From Desulfatiglans sp. (GTDB lineage: Bacteria > Desulfobacterota > DSM-4660 > Desulfatiglandales > HGW-15), in contig JAAZBV010000034.1 of assembly GCA_012513605.1 (NCBI GenBank), forward strand, positions 45,542 to 109,541: a DNA stretch of 64,000 bases, written 5' to 3'. A program made the position numbers and the translations under genes. This document shows positions 53,633-62,688 of this stretch, one piece after another; position 1 is the stretch's first letter, and each line of letters opens with the position of its first letter. The notes below the pieces were generated by a model, which searched no databases, was not told the origin of the DNA, and was given only the letters and a program-made list of their open reading frames with translations.

Positions 53633-56292
53633 TTCCTGTCCAGCTCTTCTCTTACGGCCATGCCGAGTTTTTCCATTGTGACAGGTTTTTTAATGAACGC
53701 CCCTGCCCCAAGCCTCTGGGCCTCTCTTACATCCTCTGTCTCTGCAAACCCGCTTGCGATAATGGCCTTTTGCTCCGGGTATATTTTTATTATTTCTTTA
53801 TAGCTCTCTTTCCCGTTCATACCCGGTTCCATAATCATATCAAGTATGATCAGGTCTGCCCTGTTTTTTGAAAGATATTCGATTGCCTCTTCGCCGCTTG
53901 AGACGGCAACAGGCTTATAACCCAGGTAACCAAGCATACTCGTAAATATCTCACGCTGGGTATCCACATCATCAACAATAAGGATATTTTCGCCGTGCCC
54001 CTGATACCCATTACGGGATTTTTTAGCGCTGTCACCAAGTTCCTTTTCATGCGAGATGGGGAAGTATAGCTCAAACTTTGTGCCTTTATCGCTCGTTGTA
54101 ACATCTATATAACCGTTATGTTCCTGAACAGAATTCCAGACGATCGCAAGCCCAAGCCCTGTACCGCTTCGCCCCATATATTTCTTTGAGTAAAAGGGTT
54201 CAAAAATCCTTTCCAGGTCCTTTGGCTCTATACCCTTCCCGGTATCGGCCACAGACAGGACAGCGTATTCACCAGGTTTCACCTCCTCATACCCCCTGAT
54301 ATGCCGATCCAGATATATATTTTCTGTCTTAATTATTATATTTCCTAAACCGTTCAATGCCTCTACAGCATTTGTTACCAGGTTCATAAGACTTTTACCT
54401 ATATGAACCGGCGCACCTTTAATATTTAGCTCTTCCTCTTCCAGCTCTGTTCTTATTGTTACCCCAGGATTAAATTCCATAAGCCGTTTATGCTCTGCAG
54501 AATCAAGATATCTCTTAACCACCCTGTTAATGCTAATGATATCCTTTTCAACAGCAACCCCCCTCGCAACAGTCAGGAGGTCCTGCACAATGGCTGCTGC
54601 GCGCTTACCTGACTCATAAATTGTTACAATGGGCCTTCTTAGCCTGCTATCTTCAGGGAGATCCATCAGGATCATCTCCGGATAGCTTACAATGCCTGAC
54701 AGGACATTATTAAGGTCATGGGCAACACCTCCGGCCATAAGCCCTAATGATTCCATCTTTTTTGCCCTGGCAATCTGAGTTTCAGCTATCTTCTTTGCCT
54801 CCTCTGCCTTTTTGCGGTCAGTAATATCGAGAACCAGAGAGAGTACCAGGTCTTCACCCCCTAATACTATGTCTACAAGATGAATCTCCGCCGGATAGAG
54901 GGAGCCGTCTTTTCTGATATTTGTACTCTCAAAGATATAAAAACCCTTTTCATTTATCTGTTTTATGAAAAATTTCATCTGACTTTCTGAAAACTCCACA
55001 CGGTCTATATCCTTTACACTCATTTTGAGGATTTCCTCGCGAGTGTAACCTGTCAGGTGGCACCCCACATCATTCACCATTCGGTAATAACCTTTTCTAT
55101 CGTGTACAAAAACCCCTACTGGCAGCTTTTCAAGGACAGTTCTTAACTGCTCTTCACTTTCAAGCAGGGCCTTTTCCGCCTCTTTTCTCTTCTCTATATC
55201 ATCAACCAGCATCCTGTTCGTCTCTTCGAGTTTTTCTGATCGTTCATCCAATAGATCGAGCAGTTGCTTGAATTCACTGCCAAGGATCTCCAGTTCATCC
55301 TTTTGTGATTTTGGCACGGAGAACCTCTTGTTGGTCAGCCTTGCTGATGTAACATTATCTTTTAAGCTCAGAACTGGCCTTATGACCAGCCAGTGAAGGA
55401 GCAAGATCATAATTATCAGGGCGGAAACCATCGTTCCCAGAAAGAAAACCGTTGCATAAAGGGTGGTGGAATATCCTGTCCGGACTATTTTTCTTGGCAA
55501 TTCAGCCCTGAGGGTAAACATACTTTTTCCTGTGATATCAGGGATTGCAGCATAGATGCTAAGAAATAACCTATTATTAGTGATATCAATATAATAGGGA
55601 GTGTTATTTTCTGAAAGACTTTGTCTGAGCAAGGTGTCAATAACTCTGTCCTCCACATAAATTTCAACATTGATTCTTATCAGCTCTGAAATTCTTTTAA
55701 TAAAGGGATCGTCAATCAGTATCCCCATGATCAGCGCCCCTCTTGCGGGCCCGCTGTTTTCATTGGTAAGTACAGGTCTTGAACTGATAATAAAAAAGCC
55801 TGAAGGGGTCCTGAATATCCCAGAAACCTTGACTTCGCCCAGAGATTTTTCCTCTAAATCAAATGAGCGGAATACATGGCTTTCCCCTATTCTTTCACCG
55901 ATAAATGACCTTATACCTTTATCAGAATCGGGTGAAAGGCCCTGGGTGCCCATCCATACTATATGACCATCCTCTGCTGCAATATAAAGCAGATTCAGCT
56001 GATTGGTCTCAAAGGTAGATGCCGTCAGGTTTGCATCAATATATTCATCTGTAGGGTTTTCAACAAAATTGTATGTGTCATCCCATGCTGACCAGTCATG
56101 GGTAAGCCTGTCCATATAATTGATTTCCCTGTTAAATGCCTCAATTATTCTTATTGAATTATCCTTTGCGTTTTCTCTTTCCAGTGACAAAAAACCAGGG
56201 AAGATAATAAACTGCCGAATACAGAAATCGACAATGCCCAGAAGAATAAAAATCACAGATACAATTATGGCAGCCTTTATTTTTAATGACAT
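53629..56292 (-). CDS. Hybrid sensor histidine kinase with PAS and receiver domains
   Basis: The 887-residue protein has a membrane segment at about 8-28, a periplasmic CHASE4-like sensor (about 40-265), a second membrane segment near 280-300, HAMP, and a coiled coil. A PAS domain (about 385-500, VFVHDRKGYYRMVND) follows. His525 sits in GVAHDLNN, and the ATPase has NLVTNAVEAL, DTGKGI and GTGLGLAIV. The C-terminal receiver has Asp818 (LIILDMIMEP). All residues for phosphorelay are present. The downstream DNA-binding partner is not obvious. It sits upstream of the glycyl radical gene on the same strand, with a hairpin between. Confidence 0.9.
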   Translation of the reverse strand: MSLKIKAAIIVSVIFILLGIVDFCIRQFIIFPGFLSLERENAKDNSIRIIEAFNREINYMDRLTHDWSAWDDTYNFVENPTDEYIDANLTASTFETNQLNLLYIAAEDGHIVWMGTQGLSPDSDKGIRSFIGERIGESHVFRSFDLEEKSLGEVKVSGIFRTPSGFFIISSRPVLTNENSGPARGALIMGILIDDPFIKRISELIRINVEIYVEDRVIDTLLRQSLSENNTPYYIDITNNRLFLSIYAAIPDITGKSMFTLRAELPRKIVRTGYSTTLYATVFFLGTMVSALIIMILLLHWLVIRPVLSLKDNVTSARLTNKRFSVPKSQKDELEILGSEFKQLLDLLDERSEKLEETNRMLVDDIEKRKEAEKALLESEEQLRTVLEKLPVGVFVHDRKGYYRMVNDVGCHLTGYTREEILKMSVKDIDRVEFSESQMKFFIKQINEKGFYIFESTNIRKDGSLYPAEIHLVDIVLGGEDLVLSLVLDITDRKKAEEAKKIAETQIARAKKMESLGLMAGGVAHDLNNVLSGIVSYPEMILMDLPEDSRLRRPIVTIYESGKRAAAIVQDLLTVARGVAVEKDIISINRVVKRYLDSAEHKRLMEFNPGVTIRTELEEEELNIKGAPVHIGKSLMNLVTNAVEALNGLGNIIIKTENIYLDRHIRGYEEVKPGEYAVLSVADTGKGIEPKDLERIFEPFYSKKYMGRSGTGLGLAIVWNSVQEHNGYIDVTTSDKGTKFELYFPISHEKELGDSAKKSRNGYQGHGENILIVDDVDTQREIFTSMLGYLGYKPVAVSSGEEAIEYLSKNRADLIILDMIMEPGMNGKESYKEIIKIYPEQKAIIASGFAETEDVREAQRLGAGAFIKKPVTMEKLGMAVREELDRK

Positions 56293-56447
56293 TTATACTT
56301 CCTTAGCGTTATATTTGACACCATTCTAATCCGGCGGCAGGAACTTGGATAATATAGACTTATTGAGATAAACCGCTGACAGATATTATATTTTTTCAAA
56401 TATATATCGGCAGTTTTATAAAATAAATAAAGAAACAAAGGGTATAA

Positions 56448-57260
56448 ATGAAAGCAGATCTCCATTTACATACATGCGCATCAGACGGAACCTGGCGGCC
56501 TGAGACCCTCGTACAAAACATCCTTCAGGCAGGAATAGGGGTGTTTGCGGTTACAGACCATGACTCAGTTGAAAATATCAGTTCAGCATCCAGGCTTGCC
56601 ACTGAAAACGGCCTTAAATTTATCAGGGGAGTAGAGATAAGCACAACAGAAAATGGAAGGATTTTTCATATACTGGGGTACAATATTGACCCTCAAAACA
56701 GCGCCCTTAATGAGATATTGATGTTTAATCGTAACAATCTGGAAGAGAGGAATAAAAAAAGCATAATAAAACTCCGGGAGATGGGTTTCCCTGTTTCACC
56801 TGATGAATTCCTTCTCTATAAAAACAACCCGGAGCGCGGGGGCTGGAAGGCCCTGAACTATGCCATTGATAAAGGTGTCTGCAATACCTACCGCGACTTT
56901 TTTCAACTCTTTGGTGATAAAAGGATTGGCATGAATATAGATGGCTGTGCAACACCCGGTGCAGCAATAGCTGCAATCAAGGAGGCCGGTGGCATTCCTG
57001 TGCTTGCGCATCCCGGTTCATCTATATATGGGAATAACCCGCCCGGGGCAATAAAAATAGCAGTAGATATGGGCGTTGAAGGGGTTGAGTGCTTTCATCC
57101 GGAGAACAATGAGGAGACTACCGAATACAGCCAGGCGTTTTGCAGGAGAAAAGGGCTCTATATAACAGGCGGCTCTGACTGCCACGGCGCCTTCGTAAAG
57201 GAGCGGTGGCTTGGAAAACCGGATGTAAGGGTAGGGCAGCTTTCGCTGTGGGATTATTAG
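56448..57260 (+). CDS. PHP-domain phosphoesterase
   Basis: The 270-residue protein has the PHP metal motifs DLHLHTCASDGT (5-15), VTDHDSVE, GVEISTTENGRIFHILGY, VLAHPGS and SDCHG, in the usual order. Relatives are RNase AM (5'-3' exonuclease on RNA) and nucleotide 3',5'-bisphosphatases. Substrate is not clear. It overlaps nothing: its stop directly abuts the stop of the esterase on the other strand. Confidence 0.88.
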   Translation: MKADLHLHTCASDGTWRPETLVQNILQAGIGVFAVTDHDSVENISSASRLATENGLKFIRGVEISTTENGRIFHILGYNIDPQNSALNEILMFNRNNLEERNKKSIIKLREMGFPVSPDEFLLYKNNPERGGWKALNYAIDKGVCNTYRDFFQLFGDKRIGMNIDGCATPGAAIAAIKEAGGIPVLAHPGSSIYGNNPPGAIKIAVDMGVEGVECFHPENNEETTEYSQAFCRRKGLYITGGSDCHGAFVKERWLGKPDVRVGQLSLWDY

Positions 57261-58037
57261 CTATAAATACCCCAGCGACATTAAAAACTCATCCATCAGA
57301 CTGAAAACCTCTGTGCTGTCAACATTTCCGAAAAAGTGATCTGTATCCTCAAATGGGTGGAGTTCACATCTGTTGCCCATTGAAACGGATTTTTTCACAT
57401 ATTCACTGATAGAGCCGAAGGGCACCAGATTATCCGCCTTGCCGTGGATAATGCACATGGGCGGCATACCGGCCTTGATGTGATGAAACGGTGAGAGCTC
57501 TTCAGAGCTTGCCCGTCCCTGAAGCAGGGATGTAAATTCATCAATAATAACAGTATTCAGGCACGCAGACTGGAAAACAAAGGCATCCGGCACAGGGCTT
57601 AGATTGAGGTCATCCTCAGTGTCATCAAACCCTTCAATACAGGCTGCACAGGTGGCGAGATGAGAACCTGCTGAGATGGCCCCTGCTATTACCTTTCCAG
57701 GGTCAATACCAAGCTCAGCGCCGTTTTTTCTTGTCCACCTTATGGCAGATTTAACATCAGCGAGCGCATCAGCAGGTGTGCTCCCGCCAATAGAAGTGAT
57801 CCTGTACTGGAATGATATGGCCGTTAAGCCCTTTGAGGCATAGTGGCTGCATATCTCATAACCCCACTGGGGCTCGCCCATTGTCCAGCCACCCGGATGA
57901 AAAAAGAGAAAGGCAGGGGATGTCTCTGTTTTATCACCGCCCTTATTTGGGTAAAATATGTGGGCCTTTAATTCCTTCCCATTCTTCTCTTTATATGTCT
58001 TTATTTCATCAGGCCCCTTTGTCTGATTTATACTCAT
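57261..58037 (-). CDS. Alpha/beta hydrolase, esterase-like
   Basis: The 258-residue hydrolase has the oxyanion HPGG (FFHPGGWTMGEP), the nucleophile Ser122 (AISAGSH), a candidate Asp in IIHGKADNLVP, and His in FEDTDHFF. The HGGG-like loop and length fit the esterase/lipase fold-3 group. Substrate unknown. It follows the transglutaminase-like gene by nine bases on the same strand. Confidence 0.85.
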   Translation of the reverse strand: MSINQTKGPDEIKTYKEKNGKELKAHIFYPNKGGDKTETSPAFLFFHPGGWTMGEPQWGYEICSHYASKGLTAISFQYRITSIGGSTPADALADVKSAIRWTRKNGAELGIDPGKVIAGAISAGSHLATCAACIEGFDDTEDDLNLSPVPDAFVFQSACLNTVIIDEFTSLLQGRASSEELSPFHHIKAGMPPMCIIHGKADNLVPFGSISEYVKKSVSMGNRCELHPFEDTDHFFGNVDSTEVFSLMDEFLMSLGYL

Positions 58038-58046
58038 TTCATGCTC

Positions 58047-59501
58047 CTAATTTATTTTCACATCCTCTATTTGAAAATTCCCAAGATTATTCATTACGCC
58101 AAAAAAATCCCCTGCATCGCCGTGTCCAATGGAGAGTGTGATATGCCCTGCATCAAAGCCGTCTCTTGCATCCTTTAATGCCGCATCAAGGCCAATCCAT
58201 TTATTGCCTATATATGCCTCTGTCCAGGCATGGCCCATAAAGAGGCCATTTTCAACATGGACAATACCCATTACCACCCTTGCAGGTATGCCTGCGGCAC
58301 GGCACAAAGCTGCTGCAAGGAGCGCATGCTCGGTGCAGTCGCCCTGCCTACTTTTTGCCACCTCAAGCGCGCTCGCATAGCCCACTGAGAGATTTTTATT
58401 ATCTATGTACCTGCTTACAAATGACTCTATTGCAAGTGCAGCATCAAGGGCGCTCTTTTTGCCCTGAATAGATTTTTGTGATAGCTCTTTTATAAGCGGG
58501 TGTCCTGTCTGTATATACTGTGTGGACTGAAGGGCCTTCAATATTGCAGGGTCATTCCCTGTATAAGGATATCCATGTGACCGCTCTCCCTTTACCGGTT
58601 TTACTGTGACCTGGACACTGCCGTCAGAAAGTTTTAATACCTGCTGATTGTCTGTTACAGGGAACCTGAATGATGCATCCTCTTTTATGGGTTTAAGTTT
58701 ATATGTGATCGAAATTGCTCTTTCCGGGTTATCAACAGCCACAGGGCTCCTTACAACCATGGAATCCACCATCTCAGCCACCGTGAGCTTGCTCATGGCG
58801 AATTCTCTGGAGCAGGCTATCACCTCTATATTCATGCCTGCAAGTGGCATGATCATCTTCTGGGAGTTAAAATCATCATCAACATAGTATGTGAAGAGGG
58901 CGCTGCCTGACTCAGGTAAAAAATATTCGCCCTTTATCTCTACAAGCTCCACGACCCGGCCAAGGAGATCAACCTGTTTTCGGTCACCAACATTAAAGGT
59001 AAACTTCATTGCCATAAGGGTTGAGGGGCTGAAGAGGTCTGCTGTATAACTGGCGCCTTTTTTAAGGCCATGTCGCTTAAAGGCAAGAGAAAGACCCTCT
59101 GTCATCACTGCCCCTTTTGGGAAATCCTGCACAAGCTCCTGGGTGTTTCCCGCATTAGTCACCCTCACCTTCATCTTTCCATCAGGGGTGATATCCCCTT
59201 CAACAGACATATCCATGGTTGATATCTTCTGTATAGCCTTGAAAGAGAGGGGCCCTCCATCAATGGTTTCTATGGCTGTCTCTTTCACATCAATCTTTAC
59301 CGGTGTGCCCATACGTTCCAGTTCAAGGAGCATATGGTCCGTGCTTATAACCCTGTCACCCTCAACCCTGCGTGTCTGGATATCATACCCGCAGCGGCTG
59401 CCATTAAAATAGAGGGCAAAATAGTTCGTCTGTTCTGTATTGCCCGATGCAAAGGTATTAAAAAACAAAAGGGCCGCTATCAGCAGTAAAAAATTTCTCA
59501 T
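58047..59501 (-). CDS. Exported transglutaminase-like protein
   Basis: The 484-residue protein has a signal peptide (FLLLIAALLFFNTFASG). A beta-rich N-terminal region of about 330 residues precedes the transglutaminase-like domain with Cys389 (GDCTEHALL), His424 (GHAWTEAY) and Asp439 (WIGLDAAL). Bacterial members are often proteases or have unknown function in the periplasm. No lipobox is seen. It is followed closely by the esterase gene. Confidence 0.86.
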   Translation of the reverse strand: MRNFLLLIAALLFFNTFASGNTEQTNYFALYFNGSRCGYDIQTRRVEGDRVISTDHMLLELERMGTPVKIDVKETAIETIDGGPLSFKAIQKISTMDMSVEGDITPDGKMKVRVTNAGNTQELVQDFPKGAVMTEGLSLAFKRHGLKKGASYTADLFSPSTLMAMKFTFNVGDRKQVDLLGRVVELVEIKGEYFLPESGSALFTYYVDDDFNSQKMIMPLAGMNIEVIACSREFAMSKLTVAEMVDSMVVRSPVAVDNPERAISITYKLKPIKEDASFRFPVTDNQQVLKLSDGSVQVTVKPVKGERSHGYPYTGNDPAILKALQSTQYIQTGHPLIKELSQKSIQGKKSALDAALAIESFVSRYIDNKNLSVGYASALEVAKSRQGDCTEHALLAAALCRAAGIPARVVMGIVHVENGLFMGHAWTEAYIGNKWIGLDAALKDARDGFDAGHITLSIGHGDAGDFFGVMNNLGNFQIEDVKIN

Positions 59502-59529
59502 GGATATTTCTCCCTATGATTTATTGTGA

Positions 59530-60591
59530 TCAGGGCATCCTGTAGACCATGGAGTTTATATTCATGCCTGCCCCTACAGAGGTAAAAACTATGATGTTCC
59601 CTGATTCAAGGCTGTGTTCTTCAAGCCTTCCCTTCTGTATGAGGTCAAACATGGTGGGGATAGTTGCCACAGAGCTGTTACCGAGCCACGCAATGGTCAT
59701 GGGCATAATATCTTCCGGCACATCATCAAGCCTGTACATCTTGAAAAGACTGCTGATAATGCTCCTGTCCATCTTCTCATTTGCCTGGTGAATAAGCACC
59801 TTTTTCACATCGGTAATTGATAAACCTGCCCTGTCAAGGCTCTCCTTAACCACCTTTGGTACATACCTTAGTGCATATTTGAATACCTGGTGGCCGTGCA
59901 TCTTGAGATATGCTTCATTCCCCTTTTTGTCCGGGAAGTATGACTTGTCACTGAATATGAGATCAACCTCATTTAGCGTATCACTTCTTGTTACATGCGA
60001 GATGATGCCTGCCTCTTTATCTGTAGCTTCAACAATTGCAGCGCCTGCACCATCAGCAAATATCATGCTGTCAATATCATGGATGTCTATTACCCGTGAG
60101 AGTGTTTCAGCGCCTATAACCATTACCTTTTTAACCTGGCCTGATCTGATATAAAAATCAGCAATGGTCATCCCGTGCACCCAGCCCGGGCAGCCGAATG
60201 GTATATCATATGCCACTGTATAGGGGTTTTTAATGCCCAGCAGGTGTTTCACGCGCGCTGCAATGGATGGGCAGATATCCACCCTTGCAGTGCCAGGCCT
60301 TACATCGCCAAAATTGTGGGCAACAATAATATAATCAAGGTCTTCACCATCACCCCCGTTAAGGGCATCTTTCGCTGCAAAATATGCTATGTCGGATGTC
60401 ATAAGGTCGTCAGTGACCCAGCGCCTTTCCCTTATACAGGTGATATCCTGAAATGTGGCAATTATGTCTTTGTTCAGTTTAGTCAGCTTTTCATGGTTTG
60501 AGTTATAGAACTCAGTATTTAAAAATTTACTGTTTTCTATCTTTAATTCAGGGATATAGCTCCCTGTTCCTGTAATAATACTGTTTGGCAT
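59530..60591 (-). CDS. 3-oxoacyl-ACP synthase III (KASIII/FabH-like)
   Basis: The 353-residue condensing enzyme has the FabH triad: Cys134 (FGCPGW), His268 (LIHQANEKM) and Asn305 (LGNSSVA). The Cys-His-Asn triad separates it from HMG-CoA synthase. It joins an acyl-CoA to a malonyl carrier or another acceptor. The N-terminal segment (about residues 20-55) is longer than in E. coli FabH. It faces the thiolase/DUF35 pair across about 380 bases, so a shared role in acyl-CoA chemistry is possible but not shown. Confidence 0.9.
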   Translation of the reverse strand: MPNSIITGTGSYIPELKIENSKFLNTEFYNSNHEKLTKLNKDIIATFQDITCIRERRWVTDDLMTSDIAYFAAKDALNGGDGEDLDYIIVAHNFGDVRPGTARVDICPSIAARVKHLLGIKNPYTVAYDIPFGCPGWVHGMTIADFYIRSGQVKKVMVIGAETLSRVIDIHDIDSMIFADGAGAAIVEATDKEAGIISHVTRSDTLNEVDLIFSDKSYFPDKKGNEAYLKMHGHQVFKYALRYVPKVVKESLDRAGLSITDVKKVLIHQANEKMDRSIISSLFKMYRLDDVPEDIMPMTIAWLGNSSVATIPTMFDLIQKGRLEEHSLESGNIIVFTSVGAGMNINSMVYRMP

Positions 60592-60663
60592 AAAACTTCC
60601 TTAAGTTTAATAAATTAATCAGTTTTCACCCTATGTAGCAGCGCTGCTGCGGAGGGTGGACAA

Positions 60664-60742
60664 GCGGTCAGCCATTAGCGTTCAGCATTCAGTGAAAGGT
60701 TTTCAAACCAAAGAGTTAGCTGCAAGCTGACCGCTGAAAGCT
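60664..60742. repeat. Twin 7-bp repeat tracts of opposite polarity
   Basis: The first block reads GCGGTCA, GCCATTA, GCGTTCA, GCATTCA, GTGAAAG (60664-60698). The second reads GTTAGCT, GCAAGCT, GACCGCT, GAAAGCT (60715-60742). The blocks are inverted with respect to each other; GCGGTCAGC and GCTGACCGC are exact complements, so the whole can fold into a large hairpin. Confidence 0.75.
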
Positions 60743-60837
60743 CCATCCATAATTTTCCCTTATCTTTAAGGCTGTTACAAAACGGCTTTTCTCATATCAT
60801 TAATTATAATTTCGATCAAATTGAATTTCCTTTTATC

Positions 60838-60866
60838 TTGACCATGCCTCTAATCTTACCTATATT
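60838..60866 (+). promoter_or_regulatory. Sigma70 promoter of the thiolase/DUF35 pair
   Basis: TTGACC (60838-60843), a 17-base spacer and TATATT (60861-60866). The leader to the ATG is about 100 bases and contains a small hairpin. AAGGAGG precedes the ATG. Confidence 0.65.
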
Positions 60867-60974
60867 GGGAGTCCTTCGGGGCATTATCCCGAAATATATT
60901 TGTTTTTTCCCCAGGCATTGCCTGTAGAGAACTCAGCAAATTTACCGGTTCATCGACAATATAAGGAGGAACTT

Positions 60975-62144
60975 ATGAGAAAAGTAGCAATTATAGGAGT
61001 TGGCCAGAGCGCTTTTGTACGCGGATACCCTGGTTCAATCAGGGAGTTGGCCTTTGAAGGCTTTAAAGAAGCCATGCTGGATGCAAAGATAGCAACAACT
61101 GATATAGATGCCTCAGTGGTATGCTCTGCGCCTGAATATGACAAACAGAGATCACCAGCGGGTGTTCTGGCTGAATACCTCGGTTTAACCCCTCAGCCGA
61201 CATTTTATGTGGAGACCCTTTGTTCATCAAGCAGCACAGGGCTCAAACTGGCCTATTCGCTTGTAGCATCAGGCCTGCATGACGTTGTAGCGGTTGTAGG
61301 TTTCCAGAAGATGTCAGAAATAACGTCTGCGGAGTCACAGGAGAGGATGGGGCGCGGCGCAGATATCCAGTGGGAAAGCCCCTTTGGAACAATGATGCCT
61401 GCCTATTATGCCACCTATGCAAGGGGACATTTTCTTAAATATGGCACCACACAGGATGACCTTGCGCTTATCAGGGTAAAGGCGGCCACATACGGCCAGA
61501 TAAATGAAAAGGCCGTTTACAGAAAACCTGTAACGTTTGAGATGTTTTCAGACCCTGACAATACCATGTCAGGCCCTGTTGCAAGCCCCTTAAGGGTAGG
61601 AGACTGCTGCGCCAATGCAGACGGAAGCTCATGCCTGATAGTGGCCTGTGAAGAAAAGGCAAAGCTTTTTTCTAAAAAACCGGTCTGGATCAAGGGGATC
61701 GGCGCTGCCTCCACAGCGGTTAACCTGGCTGGACGTGACCTCTTTTCCGGTCTTACAGTCGGTATTGAGGCAGGAAAACAGGCATACAAGATGGCAGGGA
61801 TCACACCCAAACATATTAATGTTGCAGAGGTGCATGACTGCTTCACAATAGCCGAACTTATGGCCTATGAAAACCTGGGCTTTGCAAAGCCGGGCGAGGG
61901 CAAGGATCTTATCCGGTCAAAGGAGACCTACAAGGAGGGGAGCATCCCTGTTAATGTTGACGGAGGGCTTTTGTCCAAGGGACATCCGATTGGGGCTACA
62001 GGTGGTTCGCAGGTAAGGACCATAGTTCTTCAGTTAAGGGGTGAGGCCGGGGCTATGCAGGTAAAGGAGCCTGTGTTTGGTCTGGTGCATAATATAGGCG
62101 GCGTTGGCCTTTACGGCAACGTAACAATACTGGGGAGGGAATAA
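60975..62144 (+). CDS. Thiolase-family protein (SCP2/archaeal thiolase type)
   Basis: The 389-residue protein has the nucleophile Cys83 (ETLCSSSSTG), EVHDCFTIAE and His337 (SKGHPIGATGGSQ). The second Cys of classical thiolases is replaced: the C-terminal loop reads NIGGVGLYGNV. This is the pattern of the SCP2-like and archaeal thiolases that pair with a DUF35 protein. It would make or cleave beta-ketoacyl-CoA. I chose the ATG at 60975 after AAGGAGG. The DUF35 gene starts one base after its stop. Confidence 0.88.
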   Translation: MRKVAIIGVGQSAFVRGYPGSIRELAFEGFKEAMLDAKIATTDIDASVVCSAPEYDKQRSPAGVLAEYLGLTPQPTFYVETLCSSSSTGLKLAYSLVASGLHDVVAVVGFQKMSEITSAESQERMGRGADIQWESPFGTMMPAYYATYARGHFLKYGTTQDDLALIRVKAATYGQINEKAVYRKPVTFEMFSDPDNTMSGPVASPLRVGDCCANADGSSCLIVACEEKAKLFSKKPVWIKGIGAASTAVNLAGRDLFSGLTVGIEAGKQAYKMAGITPKHINVAEVHDCFTIAELMAYENLGFAKPGEGKDLIRSKETYKEGSIPVNVDGGLLSKGHPIGATGGSQVRTIVLQLRGEAGAMQVKEPVFGLVHNIGGVGLYGNVTILGRE

Positions 62145-62145
62145 A

Positions 62146-62577
62146 ATGGCTAGCAAAGACATTGATGTAAGATTCAGCAAGTTTGGTACAATCAGTTTCA
62201 CCTCCACAACAAAGGTAAACGATTTTATAGACAGGATTGAGCAGGGAAAGATATCAGGCACCATATGCAAGGGGTGCGGGGCAAAATATTTTCCGCCCAG
62301 GGCAGACTGCTGCAAATGTTTTACAAGCAGCATGGATTGGTTTGATGTAAACGGCAAAGGAAAGCTGCTTACATACAGCAAGCTGGAGTATGCCCCGATA
62401 GGTTTTGAAAATGACCTCCCCTACTGTATCGCAGTGGTTGATTTTGGCGAATACAAGGCATTCGGCAGGCTCAGCGGGGATATTGCTGACAGTGAAATAA
62501 CGGGCGGTATGGAGCTTAAGGCAGCAGTGAACAAGCTCCCCAATGGACAGCTCAACTACGTTTTTGAAAAGGCATAG
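62146..62577 (+). CDS. DUF35 Zn-ribbon/OB-fold acyl-CoA-binding partner
   Basis: The 143-residue protein has a zinc ribbon CKGC ... CCKC (about 42-60) and an OB domain (GKLLTYSKLEYAP). In archaea such proteins sit between thiolase and HMG-CoA synthase and hold the CoA intermediate. In the toluene pathway BbsA does the same for BbsB. Tight coupling to the thiolase gene supports a complex between the two here. The full set of zinc ligands appears present. Confidence 0.9.
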   Translation: MASKDIDVRFSKFGTISFTSTTKVNDFIDRIEQGKISGTICKGCGAKYFPPRADCCKCFTSSMDWFDVNGKGKLLTYSKLEYAPIGFENDLPYCIAVVDFGEYKAFGRLSGDIADSEITGGMELKAAVNKLPNGQLNYVFEKA

Positions 62578-62609
62578 ACTGCGTTTCAAAAACCAATAAT
62601 AAACACTCT

Positions 62610-62637
62610 GTAGAGACAAGGCATGCCTTGTCTCTAC
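62610..62637. terminator. GTAG...CTAC perfect palindrome, likely terminator
   Basis: Fourteen-base arms (GTAGAGACAAGGCA and its complement) form a perfect 28-base palindrome followed by six T. It separates the DUF35 and prmA genes. Its ends match the other GTAG hairpins while the core differs. Confidence 0.75.
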
Positions 62638-62688
62638 TTTTTTATGGGCCTGTAGCTTTATATGAAGTTGGGCACCAGGTGATTTTAT

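Larger units (their letters stand above)
60592..60974. other. Divergent intergenic region between KASIII and thiolase genes
   Basis: This stretch holds a short GC-rich dyad (GCAGCGCTGC, 60638-60647, preceded by GTA), the heptad tracts at 60664-60742, a sigma70 promoter at 60838 and a G/C-rich leader with GGGAGTCC and ATCCCGAA. A similar pair of words recurs in reverse order near 63670-63725. No further gene is seen. Confidence 0.5.

Noticed and set aside
59530..60591. KASIII-like gene as HMG-CoA synthase
   Set aside because: Residues form the FabH Cys-His-Asn triad rather than the Cys-His-Glu set.
60975..62577. Thiolase/DUF35 pair as the BbsAB toluene pathway enzyme
   Set aside because: No other bbs genes are near, and the pair type is also general in acyl-CoA metabolism.
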